Shown here piece after piece: positions 50,073 through 63,700 of a DNA stretch of 64,000 nt. The position numbers were made by a program, and so were the translations under genes. Location of the stretch: assembly GCA_964035795.1 (NCBI GenBank), contig OZ038323.1, positions 10,950,109 to 11,014,108 on the forward strand. The letters run 5' to 3'. This DNA is from Pterobdella sp. o SKG-2022. Its lineage: Eukaryota; Annelida; Clitellata; Hirudinida; Piscicolidae. The first letter of the stretch is position 1. Each line of letters starts with the position of its first letter. The notes below the pieces were generated by a model. That model was not told the origin of the DNA. It did no database searches and saw nothing but the letters and a program-made list of their open reading frames with translations.

Positions 50073-53000
50073 ACACAAACACACACACACACTCGGACTT
50101 GGAAGTGCGTTATCCACTTGACAGTAGGTGCACTGAAGATTGATTTCTGGAACATTTCTTCACGTGGTTATGAAGTCCTTGTTTTTTGAAAACGTTATTG
50201 CAATTCGAGCAATGTTGTAATGATGGTGCTTTGTGGACTTGGCGGATGTGGTTTGTCAGACCTGCCTTGTTGACCGCTATTTTGTTGCAACCTGCATGCT
50301 GGCATTGGAATGAAGAGCTTTTGGAGTGAACATCAAAAATATTTTTTTTCAAATCTTTTTTTGATTGCTCGTTTCTTTCAGCTTCTTCATTTGTTTTTTG
50401 CGATAGCGATTTGATATTTTTGCGCCAATCGTTTCTGTTGCGAGCTTCTGTTTTCCAGGTGTCAATAATGTTTAGCTTTTTTAGGTCTGTATATATTAGG
50501 TCATGCCATCTCTTCTTTTGACCATCTTGAGAGCGTGAACCTTAAGCAATTTTGCTTACCATTAATTTCTTTTGGAGCCTTGAATTTTCCATTCTTTCCA
50601 AGTGCCCAAGCCATTGGGGTCTTCTTCGTTGAATCATCACGTCAACTCGCTCTATTTTTGATTTACATCGTAGTTGGGTGTTTCTCAGTTTGTCCCAAAA
50701 AGAAGTCCCCGTGATGATTCTCAGACACCTGTTTGTGAACACTTGGAGACGCTGTATGTGGCATTGAAGAACATTCCAAGTTTCAGTTTGGTGGAAACTT
50801 TTATTTTCCGTTGATACCATACCAACCGACTAAGGCTGCGAAAGACTTGGGATGCTTTATTGATACGTGATTCAACTTCTGCATCGACTGTGTTGTCACT
50901 GTTTAAAATACTGCCCGGGTATTTAAACTGTGTCACTTGTTCGATGTTTATATCGTCACGTCTTGCCAGCGTTGTGTTGAGGCTTGGAATTGAGTTTTTT
51001 GGTAGAATGGTCATGTATTTTGTTTTGCTGAAGTTTATTCTCTGTCCAAATTTGATGCAAACGTCATCTATTGAAGTGACAAGGCATTCCAGGTCTTTGA
51101 TGTTGTCGCTCGTGATCATTATATCATCGGCATAAGCTATTGATTGTACTGTTATAGCCTCTTCTAGCTTATAGCGACTGTTATGCATCAACGGGGCATT
51201 GTGGCTATAAACAATGCGAATGCCTTTGTCTGGGTGATTCTTGAGTGCCACTCTTATCACAGCGTCGAGGTATGTATTAAAGAGCATAGGAGCCAGCACA
51301 TCTGCTTGTTTCACCCCAACGCTGATGGGAAACTCATCGGACAACTGTCCATCAGCCCGGATCGCTCCTGTTGTACAGCTATGAAGAGCTTTAAGGATGC
51401 GAATTATTTTTTCTGGCAAGCTGAAGGATTTCGTCAGAATTTCCCAGAGAGCATCTCGGTTGACTGTGTTGTAGGCCTTTTGGAGATCAATGAAGCAGAG
51501 ATGAACGGGTTTTTGAAATTCCTTTGCCCTCTGCATCAGGATCTTCGCTGCAAATATTTGGTCGCAGCAACCTCTATTCGACCTAAAACCACATTGGTTT
51601 TCACCCAGTTGTTTTTCTATGACGTTTTGCATTTTGTTTAGAATGGCTCTGCCAAACACTTTGCTAGCCACACACAGTAGGGCGATTCCTCGGTAATTTT
51701 CACAAAGTGATCTTGCTCCATGCTTGTGAATTGGAACTATTATTTGATTTTTCCAATCACTTGGGATTGTTTCCATTTCCCATATCTGGTCTGAGCCATA
51801 TCTGCTCATTTAGCCAATATACCCTTTCGTTGGCGCCAATTTTGAGGATATTTGAGCTGATTCCATCTAAACCTGGAGCTGTTTCTAATTTACATTGCTT
51901 CAAAGCATTTGTTAGCTCCACTATGGAAGGAGGCTTAGATAGATCTGCTACCTCTTCATCATCATGTGTGATTATAGAAGGTAGAAGCTCGCTGTATGCC
52001 GTAGTGTCTACTGTGGAATCGGAACTGGCTGCTGATGCAGTGTTCTTTCCATCTTATGATTTTATCTTCTGATGAAGAGAGTATTTGTCTGCCATCTAAA
52101 GATTTCAAATTTGTCGAAGGTTTTATTTTTGTGTGTTTTTCTTTTTTCAGTAGTTTAAGAATTGAACCTCTACGGCCCTGTTTGTTGGTGAGTTCGGTCG
52201 TTTTCTCAGCTTCTTCAGCCTTTTCTTCCCACCACGTATCGATAGCTTTTCTACAAGCTTTCCTGGATTCAGTTTTTATTTCTTTGTAGCTGCTAATCAG
52301 GTTTTGTGGGATTGCACGACCGTTTTGTTTGAGGGCTTTTATTTTTAAGTGGAGTTCAGATTTTTCTGTTGAAAGTTTTTTAACCTCTTCATTTACCCAT
52401 GGTCTTTCGGGCATTTTTTTTTTTTTTGGTAATTGCTTTGAGGCGTTCAATAAACTTTCTTTGAAGCATTTCCACATCTCTTCCACTGAATTATTTTGGT
52501 CTATTTTGTTTAAATTATCTGTCAATTCTTTTTTAAATTTGTTTATGTATATTTTTTTTTAATTTTGTTGGGTTCGTTATTTTATCGTGAAGTATATTTG
52601 TGTTATTATTTGGGTTTTTATTATATTTTATTTTATGATTTTTCAGTATCAATTTGGATATAACCATATTATGCTCTGAAATATTAATTGTTTTTCGAGT
52701 GACCTTGGTATCACATATGTTTGCTCGTAATGATGACTGATGAGCCCAATCAAGGACATGTCCTCTTTTTTGATTCGGGTGATACCAAGTCCATTGGTGT
52801 ATTCTTTTGTGTGGGAAGATGGTGTTTGTTATTATCAGACCGTTGGTGTTGCCGAAATCAACCAACATTCACATTTCTTTTATCTGGGTTATGACGGCCA
52901 TGGAGTCGTGATGGGTTTTCAAGTGGTCCGACTCGTGCGTTGAAGTCTCCCAACACTATCACATGTTCTTTTTTGTTGATTCTGGCAAGTTGGTCTTGCA

Positions 53001-54652
53001 GGGTTCCGTAAAAGTTTTCATATTCTTCTTCATCGTCTACCTCTGTTGGGGCATAAACGGCTATGAAGTTTATGTGTTTGTCTTCAACTTTTATTCTTGC
53101 TTTAATCACTCTTTCTGAAATCATGCTGTGAGTGCCTTCTTTCTTCCAAGTCTTTCTGAGATCACCTCTAAGAGCAATAGCTACTCCTCGTTGGTTACCA
53201 TTTTTTGGTTCTGAGAGCCCAGAATAAAGCACTGTTGTGCCTTCGATTTCCAGAGTGCCACTGCCTGCCCATTGCACTTCCGACATTGCTAGGAGAGAAG
53301 TTTTTTTCTCTCATTGTTGCAATAGCGTTTGTCAGTTTTATGCTGAACTTCGTTGGGTTGCCCATGCTTTTGAAGTTCCAGCATCCTATTTTTGTGGTTT
53401 CAATCTTCATTTTTACTGAGAATTTGGTGTGGTTTTGTACTGGTACGTTATCAGCAATACGCAGTGATTTTTCTGTGTTTAATGCTTTTTGAATACATTT
53501 GGATGTTTGTTTCATATTTTTTCAAGTTGATGTATAAGTTAGGTAATTAAGTTTGAGCCAGCTTTGTATGTTCTTTTTTTAATCCGCTCTGTTTCATCTG
53601 TGAACTTCGTTTTGCGTTTCAAAAATAACTTTTTTGTTTCAAAATTTTGAAGCGGTATCTACTCAATTTCCAAAAACTTATATTTTCAACAACTTGTACA
53701 AACGTTTTTTAACAAAAAATTCGCAATGTATTCAATATAAAACACAAAAAACATCGGAGCTTCTGAACACGTTTCGCGGGTTACACACACTCACACACAC
53801 ACACACACACTGTTCTTGCGATCATCCACCCTGAGGTAGGTGCAAAGGATTGAGAGACGAGCATTTTTTTCTTGTGGTTATAAATGCCTTGTGGTTTGAA
53901 GTTCAGCCCGCAGTATTGACACTTTATGCTTGCTTGTGTCTGGTGCTTCTGTCTCACGTGGTTTGCCAGACCTGCTTTACTGGCACCTATTCTGTTGCAT
54001 CTCGGATAGGTGCAGGATAAGACTTTGTCAGAACTGTTGTTATTGTTGCTATTGTTTTGATTGTTGTAGCTATTATTGTAGTTGTTGTTGCTCTTTGTTT
54101 TTCGAATTTTTGTTGTTGCTATTGTTCCGATTGTTGTTGATGCTTTTGTTTTGATTGTTGCTATTGTGCTTGCTATGTTCTTGTTGCTTTATTTGTGCTT
54201 CTGAAATCGTTTATAGCGCTACGTTTTTGTTCTGCATGATTCCAATAACAATCGCCAGTTTAAGGCTGAACTTTGTTGGGTTGCCAAGGTTTTTTAAAGT
54301 CTAGCATCCAATTCTCTCAATCTTTTCTGTGGATATGGTGTGTGTTGCCCTTTGCACTGGTAAGTTATCAGCTGTACGCAGTGTTGTAGCTGTTTTTGCT
54401 GTATTACTTAACGTAATCATAGCAGAGCAGTTAGCTTCGTATAATTTTTCTTAATCCGCTGGGTTTTACCTGTCAACTGCTTTTTCAAACTGAAGAGGTT
54501 TTTTATTTTTCAAGTTTTGAGCAATATCTCCAACAAAATTGAATAACTTATGTTTTTTGGTAACAGAAACAGCGTTTTGTAGCAAAGAATTTAATCTCTA
54601 ACTATCGTAATAAGCAAAAATATACGGAGCAGCTAACACAGCTTCGTGGCTT

Positions 54653-54704
<52 letters not shown>

Positions 54705-57700
54705 CCTTCTTTGCCACTTCTGGGTGTTCCTTCATGGCTTCCAGAAGGTTCTCAGCCAAGGAACCCACCCTCTCATCCGAGGAGATCTGCTCCAAGGTGT
54801 GCAGAGTAGGTATGATCTCTGCCAGCTTCACCTAACAAAAAGAGCACACATTTTTATTGCATTCTTTGTTGTATGTTGATGTAGATGATGATTTATACTG
54901 GCAAGCATTAAATATTAACTGCCCAATATCCCATAGAGAGGGACAAAAAATATTAATGAAAGCACATTCAAAAAATAATTGAAACTAGAGAAGCAATACA
55001 AAAACAATAATGGAAAGGATGATACCTTGGTAGGATCATGACCAGAACACAGCCCAGTAAGGATGCGGAGAATGAAAGGCAGTGATGCCTTCGTTATCAA
55101 CTCCTTCAAAGCCTTGTTCTCTATGAACCTATCATCATCATTAGATCAACATTAATATAACGTCAAGTTGTATAGCACCAAAACAACAAACTGAATCGCG
55201 TATCACTTTGTTGCCAATAGCATAGAAAAAGATGAATAGAAAAATGGCTGAAATGAAAGGCACTGACACAGAAGAGCCACTGGTGGATGGGGAGTAGCGA
55301 AGAATGTGAGCCATGCATTCATGCACGAAAGTGCTTTCACTTGCCATCAGGTCCTTCAGGCGACGTCCATTGGCGTTGTTCTCGATGCCCTGGGCTATGG
55401 AGCAGAAGCAGTCAAGGTGCACCTGCTCATCATCCGTGTGCTCCATGTCAAACCTGTGTGGTTCATTGAATATAAAGAAAGGTTCTCTTTATACATTATA
55501 CAGAATGTATAATACCTTTCAAATTGGAGATATGGTTTGAAATGGTTGATGAGAGCCATCATCTTGTGGTCATCTCCATAGGCAAGAAAGGGGATGAGAC
55601 GCATGAGGGCCTGGAGCACACTGGGGTTAGAGCGCACAAATGGACTGTTGATGCGATCAAGCAGCATCATCAACTGATCCTTGTCTCCACAACTCTGTGA
55701 GAACTCCCTGTAGACATCAGGAGGAAGATGTGAGCTGGCCTCCAACAAGATCACCTCCATGATCTGCAAAATCTGCTCTGTTAATGTCTGTCCTTGCGTT
55801 GAAACAGAGTTTTCTTGTTCAGCGAGCAACGCCAGGTTGAGGGCACCCAGCATCTTGGTGATGCTTTGAAGCTCCTTCTGCATCAACTGCCGCTTGTTTG
55901 ATTTGATTTTCAAACAGTATGTGAACAACTTCAGTAACACCTCCATCAACGGCTTCCCTGTCACCAAGTTGCGGATCATTGCCAGACGGTCCAACATTAC
56001 TTTTAAGCCGTTGCACTCTCCCATCACAGATGCCATTCGATACACCTCCTCACAATCCACATCCGAGTCCTTTCCTGTATCTAGACTGTTCACCATGTCT
56101 TCTGTGGCATCGCCCAACAATCCTCGCATTCTGTACACTACCTTCATTGGTTCAGTTTCCGAATGGTCTGCCAGCCAGATGCGCTTGTGAACATCCTTAA
56201 CAGATAGGTCAAGACTGATGATCTTGTTGCTAACCAATAACTCCATGCCTGTATCATCCTCCAGCAATGCCACCAAGTCACAATCTGCAAATCAGTCACA
56301 GCAGTTCAACTCAAATGACCTCTGAATATGTGTAACGACGTCTACCTTGGCAGATCTTGTTCTTGACATCCCTCATTAGGGGTCCGAGGCCCGCCTCAGT
56401 GGAATTATAGGGGTTGCCCAGCATGCGACCTTGCAGAAAATCCTCTTGTTGCGGATCCTTCTCCAGGCTCATTTGGAAATCTTTGGTGTCGTTGTTTTTG
56501 GGGTATATGATATTGCACAAACGTTCGAAGATGAAAACTGGTGAAATGTGATCGTTCATGGGGTACTTGTCTACAGTCTCCACACACACCACCATGAACT
56601 CCCGCGCCTCCAACTCCGTGCCTGCGTAGTCGCACCATAATAATGAATTCAAGAGATATATTTGTATTAGAAATGGAGTCCTGACGACATGAACACAGAA
56701 AACTGACCTGTAGTCATCTCCTCAAGCAACTTCAGCAGCTTCTCCTGTGTCTCATCAATTAGCTTAGTCCTCTGCACCACTAGCTTCTTGAGGCTCAAAT
56801 AACCATCCAATACCGAGCCTACAAGCCTGTTCTTATAATGGTGTTTTATACTGTCTACCTCCAAGAAGTCAGCCATCAGGTTCGTCAGTGCATTCAGTGC
56901 AAAACCTTTTGAAACAATACCAGCGTTTTTGAAATTATTCCAATTATATCAAAGAATAATTTAATTAGAAAAAAAAGCCAGTCACCTTGAGACAAGTCTG
57001 AACTGAGAGACAGAACCTCCAAACGTTGCAACTTCTCGATTTCCTCCTTGATGAGTTGAGAGATGCGGATGAGGGTGCCTTTGAGGGCCAGGTAGAATCT
57101 CCAGTGGTTCCCCTGCATCATCTTCTTGTACAACGCCAAAAACTCGTTCGATGCTTCTCCGTTCGACCCCACCTCCCCAAGACAACTGCCAATCAGATGA
57201 AAATTTTAAAATATTGATTAGTTTTAAGAAAGAATAGCCTACAGACCTGGTGAGAACATCGACAATTGCCTGTTTGCGACCAGGCACCTTGCAGTACTCC
57301 TCAAGGATGGCACACTGCGTGGCTCTTATGTTAGCTGATGTGGACAGAAACAACGCCTTCTTCATCCAGCTCCCCTCTGGCAGTTGCACATCACTTAGCT
57401 TGCAGTTCCCTGTTGAGCAGTTGTCAACACTGTACATCCAACAATCACTTAATTTTATATCTTATAAAACTATGGAACAAAATCTAAATTCAAAGCAAAA
57501 ACTTACAAAGTTTAGCCTTGAATCTCCATTTCTGGAAGTACTTCTCCATCAGCATCTTGTTGCGAATTTCTACTTGCACCTTGGCTTCTTTCTTCTTTTT
57601 TTGGAGAGTTGGAGTGGGAGTGGTTTGAACTCTAGACAGAGGCAGCCTCTTGGCCCATGTTTCGAATGAGGCATCCTTGTCACTCTCCATCCAACCTTTG

Positions 57701-60700
57701 AAGTTGACTGTCAACTGCACAGGGGGGACTAGTTGAGGCAGGTTTGTTGTCTCTGGAGGTCTGTTTTTCTTGTACAACTTGTTGGTGGGGGTTTTGGGAA
57801 GAGATGTTGGGGGAGGTCTAGTCAGTTGTTGCAGGATGCCCATGCAAGGAAGGGAAACACACTCCTGCACCGAGGGAGAGTTGTACATGGTACTTGTCTT
57901 AAACAGCTTCATCACACAACGCAACCTATCTTCCCATAAAGAATCATCAATCTTCAGCAAATTAGATAACAATAACATCTCATGACGAACTGAAGCAGAA
58001 AAGTCTGGTAGCAAATAGTGGTTTTGCATAGCTGTTTCCACATTTGTCTGAAGTAGAGCTAGAAGATCAGCGTTACTTTGAGGGTGGTTGGTTGACATGA
58101 GACACAAGAGATGCCTGGCTTCAGAGCGAATGATGGCAGAACCTCTGCGAAGGTTGTAATTGAAAAGCTCCTTGATGAGACCCTGTCCAGCCAAAAAGTC
58201 TTTTAACATGGGGTTGGTGCTCATGGCTCGCAGCAGGGTGATGCACTGCTCAACTGTGGCAATGGCACATCCATAACACTGGTGTTGACTGCGCTTCTCC
58301 TTCAACACCACAGTCTTGGACTCCTCGACCACATTTGGCAGAGCCATGCTGGCACAAGAAGCTGAAGTGCTCATTGAAGAACTTGAATTGGCTAACTTCT
58401 GCTGCTGATTATCATATTCCACTAATTCTTTTCGGTAAGCCAACACTTTCTGAATGATGGCACTAAGTCCTTCGAAAGCTTGTCTGCAATCGTTGCAGTA
58501 CTTGAGGGCCAGCTGCTGCAATGACTTATTGACAGATACGGCAGTGTTCTGGTTGGATGTGCTTGAAGTGGCCTCAGCCCGGTATGAAATTGATTGTGGG
58601 TCAGAAATTTTGACCAACAACTCATCAAACAGAGCCTTCAGACACTGCACTTGTTTGTACATGACATCAGCACTCTCCAACAGATTGTTGATCATCGACA
58701 CAAGCTTCTTCCGATCCTCTTCATTTTCTATTGGTTCCACAGTGCAACATTGCTTGGCTGTCATTGTGAAATCAAACTTGGCATATTTGCAGTAGCCACA
58801 AGTGTTGCATAAAAATGGATCCTTTTCATCATAGTTGATGGCTCTGCATTTGTGACACTGGAAGACGTTTTCTCCACAATTGCTGCACACTCCAGGAACA
58901 GCAGGGACGGAGGCAGAACATCGGGGACATTGGAGGGTTTCAGAGGTGGCTTGCAAGTTGTCATAGAAATCTGAAAACTCTATCATCAGGTTGCATGCCA
59001 CAATTGGAAGAGCAAACTCAACTTTAACTTCAGTTTGACCTTGGCTCAATGTAACTTTCTTGGCACGATGCCAAAGTGCTGGCTTGTTTTTGAGCTCAAG
59101 AATGGCTTGCACTGGCTTGTTGTTGTAGTATACAATCATGCTCTTGACCATCTTTGACTTCTTTAAATCGGCTATCTTGAGGTTGAACTTTGAAATGGTG
59201 TGTGAACAAACCAACTTGACAATCTGGGAACTTGTTGTAAACTTGGAATCAACCTTGACATTAGAGAGCTTGAAATTGCTGAATGGTTCTTCAGGGTTGT
59301 TACACACCAAACAAGGCTCCCTCTCCAGGTAGTAGCCTCCAAAGTGCACAAGACCCTCAAGAGCATTATAGACATTGGCATTGGGGTGGTTCGAGAGAAG
59401 ATTGTTCTCTGTTCTCATCAAGTCTATGGCCCTTTCCACGTAAGTTTTTAGCTTGCCTTCAACATTGTTGGTGAGCTTGATGGTGAAGTATCCAAGTAAG
59501 TCAACAAATTGAGCTGATCTCGAACCATACATGTGCAAATCTGGCCAGATTTCCCAGACTATGTCAATCAATTGTTGCTTGTGTTCTGTGCTCGAGTTCC
59601 TGTTTGAAAAATATTTTTAATTTTAATAATTAAAAATAATAGAATATAGAAATATTGAAACTGACTGGAAGATGCTGTACAGCAGGTTATGTGCAAGCCA
59701 TCTGGTGGATGTCTGGTTGCACTCAAGCAAGAAGCCTACAATGAACCTGCAGTTTTGTTGGAAGTCAAAGTATAAAAAACTGTGATTTTGAATTTAATTA
59801 AAAAGTGAGTATAAAAAAAGCAAAAAAAGAATATCAGAAAAACAGCACCTCTTGAGGAGTGCAGAACTGACAGTGGCAAAGATGCACTCAACCAGGGATC
59901 GAGACAGGCAGGCATCCTCCATCGGCTGCACCACCTTTGTGTCCGCTGTTTTTATTGAAATAAATTAACATCATGTATCTCAAGTGAAATGTATAATAAA
60001 ATTCCAACAATAACATACATGCATCTGCTCCTTTGAGGGACTTTTTTGAATCTTTTTTGGTGGTTTTTGAAGCTTTTCCTTTATGTTCAGTGAGGGATTT
60101 GGTGGACTGGTCTTGCTTGATGATGTTTTGTAGAAGTTGTAAGAGCATGGGAGATATGGCGGAATCAAGGGAGATTGATGCCACCATAAGGAAGGGGATG
60201 ACGTGAGGAGTGCGATAGCAGAACTGCTGCCAATTATGAGTGCGTTGTGTGGCCACTTCAATGCACACCTTCAAATGCTCCACCACTGATATCAACAGGT
60301 CGTAAGGTAGATTGAGAGTGGCGTTGATGCACAATGATTGCATGTCCACTGATTCCAAACAGGTCAAAGCTAATCCCTTGTCTTGGCAGATCATTTTGAT
60401 GGAGTTGATGCGGTTTGATAAGTAATAAAGATCCCTAGAAAGTCTATAGTTTTCTTTTGATTCACACATGGACAACATCACCTTCCTGACTTTCCTCTTC
60501 ATGTAAGATGACTGATGTCGAGCCATCAACTCTGCCAACAAGGGCATCCACTGATCACTGAAGGTGGGTCGGCTGCCATAGCAACACATGTTCAGAGGCA
60601 CTCTTATGAGGGTTTCAAAGAGGAAGAAGTGCAAGCAGTTGTGCAAGTCATTGGATGGTGGGTTAAAGAAAAATGGCCTCAGATCTGGAGGACTGTTTGT

Positions 60701-63700
60701 CTGCCTCAATTTGAGCACTTGTCCCAACTGGGGACCTGTCTCCATCTGAATGATAATGAATATTTGAAAGAGTTGTATAGACTGACGAGGCAAAAGAGCC
60801 TACCACATCGATGGGGTGAGAGTCAGATGGAGGGTCAGTGAGAGGGTGTTTCGAGTGGAGGAGGGCATGTAGATGGTACAAGCAATACTCCACTACATTT
60901 TTGTCCTTCAGGTAGTTGCATGTGAATTCTCTGATGCTGTCAGCATACCTCTCATGGCGCTCCTTGGCTTTCTGAAGCAGCTCCTCGGTGGGTGCCTCTC
61001 CATCAGTGTCGCAGGTCAGAGGCCTGAACATCCACACCATGGTCTTATATGACATCAGCAACATCAAGGCTGATATGGCCAACAACTGCAGCACCCATTC
61101 ATCAGACCTGTTTATACAATCATTTAGTGTTAAACCAGAATGAAGATAAAAGAATAAAGCACCTACTGGTCCATGAGAGTGGTATTGGCCACTTCATCTG
61201 TTGAGAGATTGAGGAATGTCTTGGCTAGCTCAGGCTTGACTGGATACAGTTTCATCAGAGACAGCAACTCCTGCAGCAGCTTCTCTAGCACTGCCTCGTG
61301 TCTCCAGATGTTTGTGCTGATGGTCAGTCCCACAAGCGTTTGCAAGAATGATAAGACACTGCCTGAGTCTTTGTTTGAAGCAAGCTCTGGTATGTAACTG
61401 TATGGGAATTCATATGAGTTTAGCACAGCACAAGCGGTATAAATGTGAAAATGTCTCTAAAAGTGTCACACTCACTTGATGAATCTTTCAAGCAGTTTGA
61501 TTCTAAGTGCCTCAAGATGCACATCATCAACATCACCAACATCCTCCTCATCTTCCTTGTCCTCCTTCATTCCAGCAGGGGCATCTTTCTTGTAGATTTC
61601 CTGCTTTTTTCCTTCATTCTTGCTTTCTTTCAGCGTGTTCAGGTGGCCAAGGTCTGTGGCACTACTCCTTCCACTCACTGTTAACAACATATTATTTTCT
61701 AGAAATCTATAGAGTGGAAACCACAAATGATTGAAAAAAACATAGAAAGACTTACCCGAAATGGATCCAGGATTGCTGTCACTAGTGTCATCAGAAACAT
61801 CGGCAGACAGGTGGTTCTTCTGCATGGGGGAATACGTCATGGGGCTTTCTACAGGGTCAACAATCAATGCCCCTCCCTCCACCCCACCATCCTCCCTCTC
61901 ATCATCCTCATCATCATCGTTGTTGTCAGACACTGTGGTATCTGATAAGTTGCCTCCCGATGCTTCCTGCATCTAAATGGATCAGTTCCATCAATACAGT
62001 GGTGCTTGTGTTATTGTGAACAGTTTTTAGAAAGATTTACTAAAAATAAAAAATATAATACAGACAATGATGATATTTCAATTCAAGGGTACATAATGAA
62101 AGCACCTGTTGAGAGGAGGCATGCAGTCCTTGCAGGTCACTTTCCTGCAACACATCAATGCGATATTTATAACTTTATGCAACAAAAATAAATGTAATTA
62201 AGTTATAAAGTCCATGGAAAATCTTCGGCACAAGCGGCAGTGCATAAAACTTTAGGTGGCGTCACTGACACAAAAGTACTAATGAGGTATACCTGGTTCT
62301 GGTCTTGGAGAGAGAGGGCAATGGCGAGTTGCACCATGGTTTCGTAATGGGATGGGTTCATGAGGGTGTCTAGATTGGCACCAGTGTTTGTAGTCCCTTC
62401 TTCGCTCATCCCTTCCTGTCGATGTATCACACTTACTATCAACCAATCAATCAATGATCCTCTCATCATTGCAAACACTCTTAAAGGATGACTCACAAAG
62501 AAGGATCAGCAACATCAATACTCTATAATAGCTATCTCCAATGAAAATGTGAGCGATGAATGTTTAAAAAAGAAACACACACCACATTGGCACTAACCAC
62601 ATCATCAGTCTCTTGACTTACAACTGCACTGTTGCTTGCTGATGTGGGTGGCTTGACTGATACGTTATCTGCCCATGTATTTGTTACATCAGCTTGAATG
62701 TCTAGCAAAGGTTATACCTTGATCGTTGTAGGCCACGTAAGCATGGGTGGGCCAATATATATGAGATTAAAAATAACACAAAAAAACTTGGTAGTTAGAG
62801 ATGTCAGACCAGAATCGGGGGGATTAGCAGGCCTCCTGACTCGAGGCCTCATGCTTCTCAGCAAGACATTCTTGCATGTGTGACTAATCTTGACGTTCTG
62901 TCGGGTTTAGCGAGGCTACTCATGAAGCTCAAATACTTAGTGAAGAAGCACTTCAAACAAAAAAAATGATCTGAGTAAAAGAATTTTAAAACGGAATAAT
63001 AAAAAGAACCAAACTTTAGAAAAGAGCATTTGAAAGTAGAACTTGATAATTTGGTCGAGAAGGGCTCGGTCAATCTCTTCAAAGGCCTTCGTGAACATCA
63101 ATGCTGCCTTGCCCCCCTTTGACACTGCCTTGGGCACCCTGGTGGCTGATGTGGTTTTTATCAGGGTTGTCTTGGTTGTCTTAGCAACAGTGGTTTTCTT
63201 GGTGGTGGATGCAGTGGTCTTGGAAGCCGGCACCTTATCAGTGCATGATGCCACTGAGAAGGGCAGCAAGAAGGCTTGCATGATCTTCACCATGGCTGAC
63301 ACTGTCGCCTCTTCATCTATTGTGTCTGCCAGCACATTAAATATTCATCAGACATTTAAAAAATAGAATTGATGATTCCAAGGACAAAATGAAACGAAAC
63401 AAATAGAACAAATTGAAACAATCACCTGAAGCATCGAGGGAGGAAGTGAGGAGGTTCTTGTTGCTAGATGAAACCAAGCTCCAAAAAAGCCTGTTGAGCT
63501 TTTCCAAAAAATCATGTACTTTCTTCGAATTCTTCACCTTCTTTGTTTCTTTCTTCTCTGATTGTTCTTCTTCTTCGAGGTAGCTGGTGCTTGACTGAGG
63601 GTCGTAGGTGGAAACAAAGTTGACGAGGTTTTCTGGTCGATGGTGTGCTATGGCACATGTGGTGTAGAGATGCTGTTGCGCTACAGAAACCAACCAGGTT

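Noticed and set aside
49840..50189. ORFs with long Thr-His or Cys-Val dipeptide runs
   Set aside because: They are translations of the (CA)n microsatellite; the real coding sequence here is the UBR4 exon at about 49800-49897 on the minus strand.
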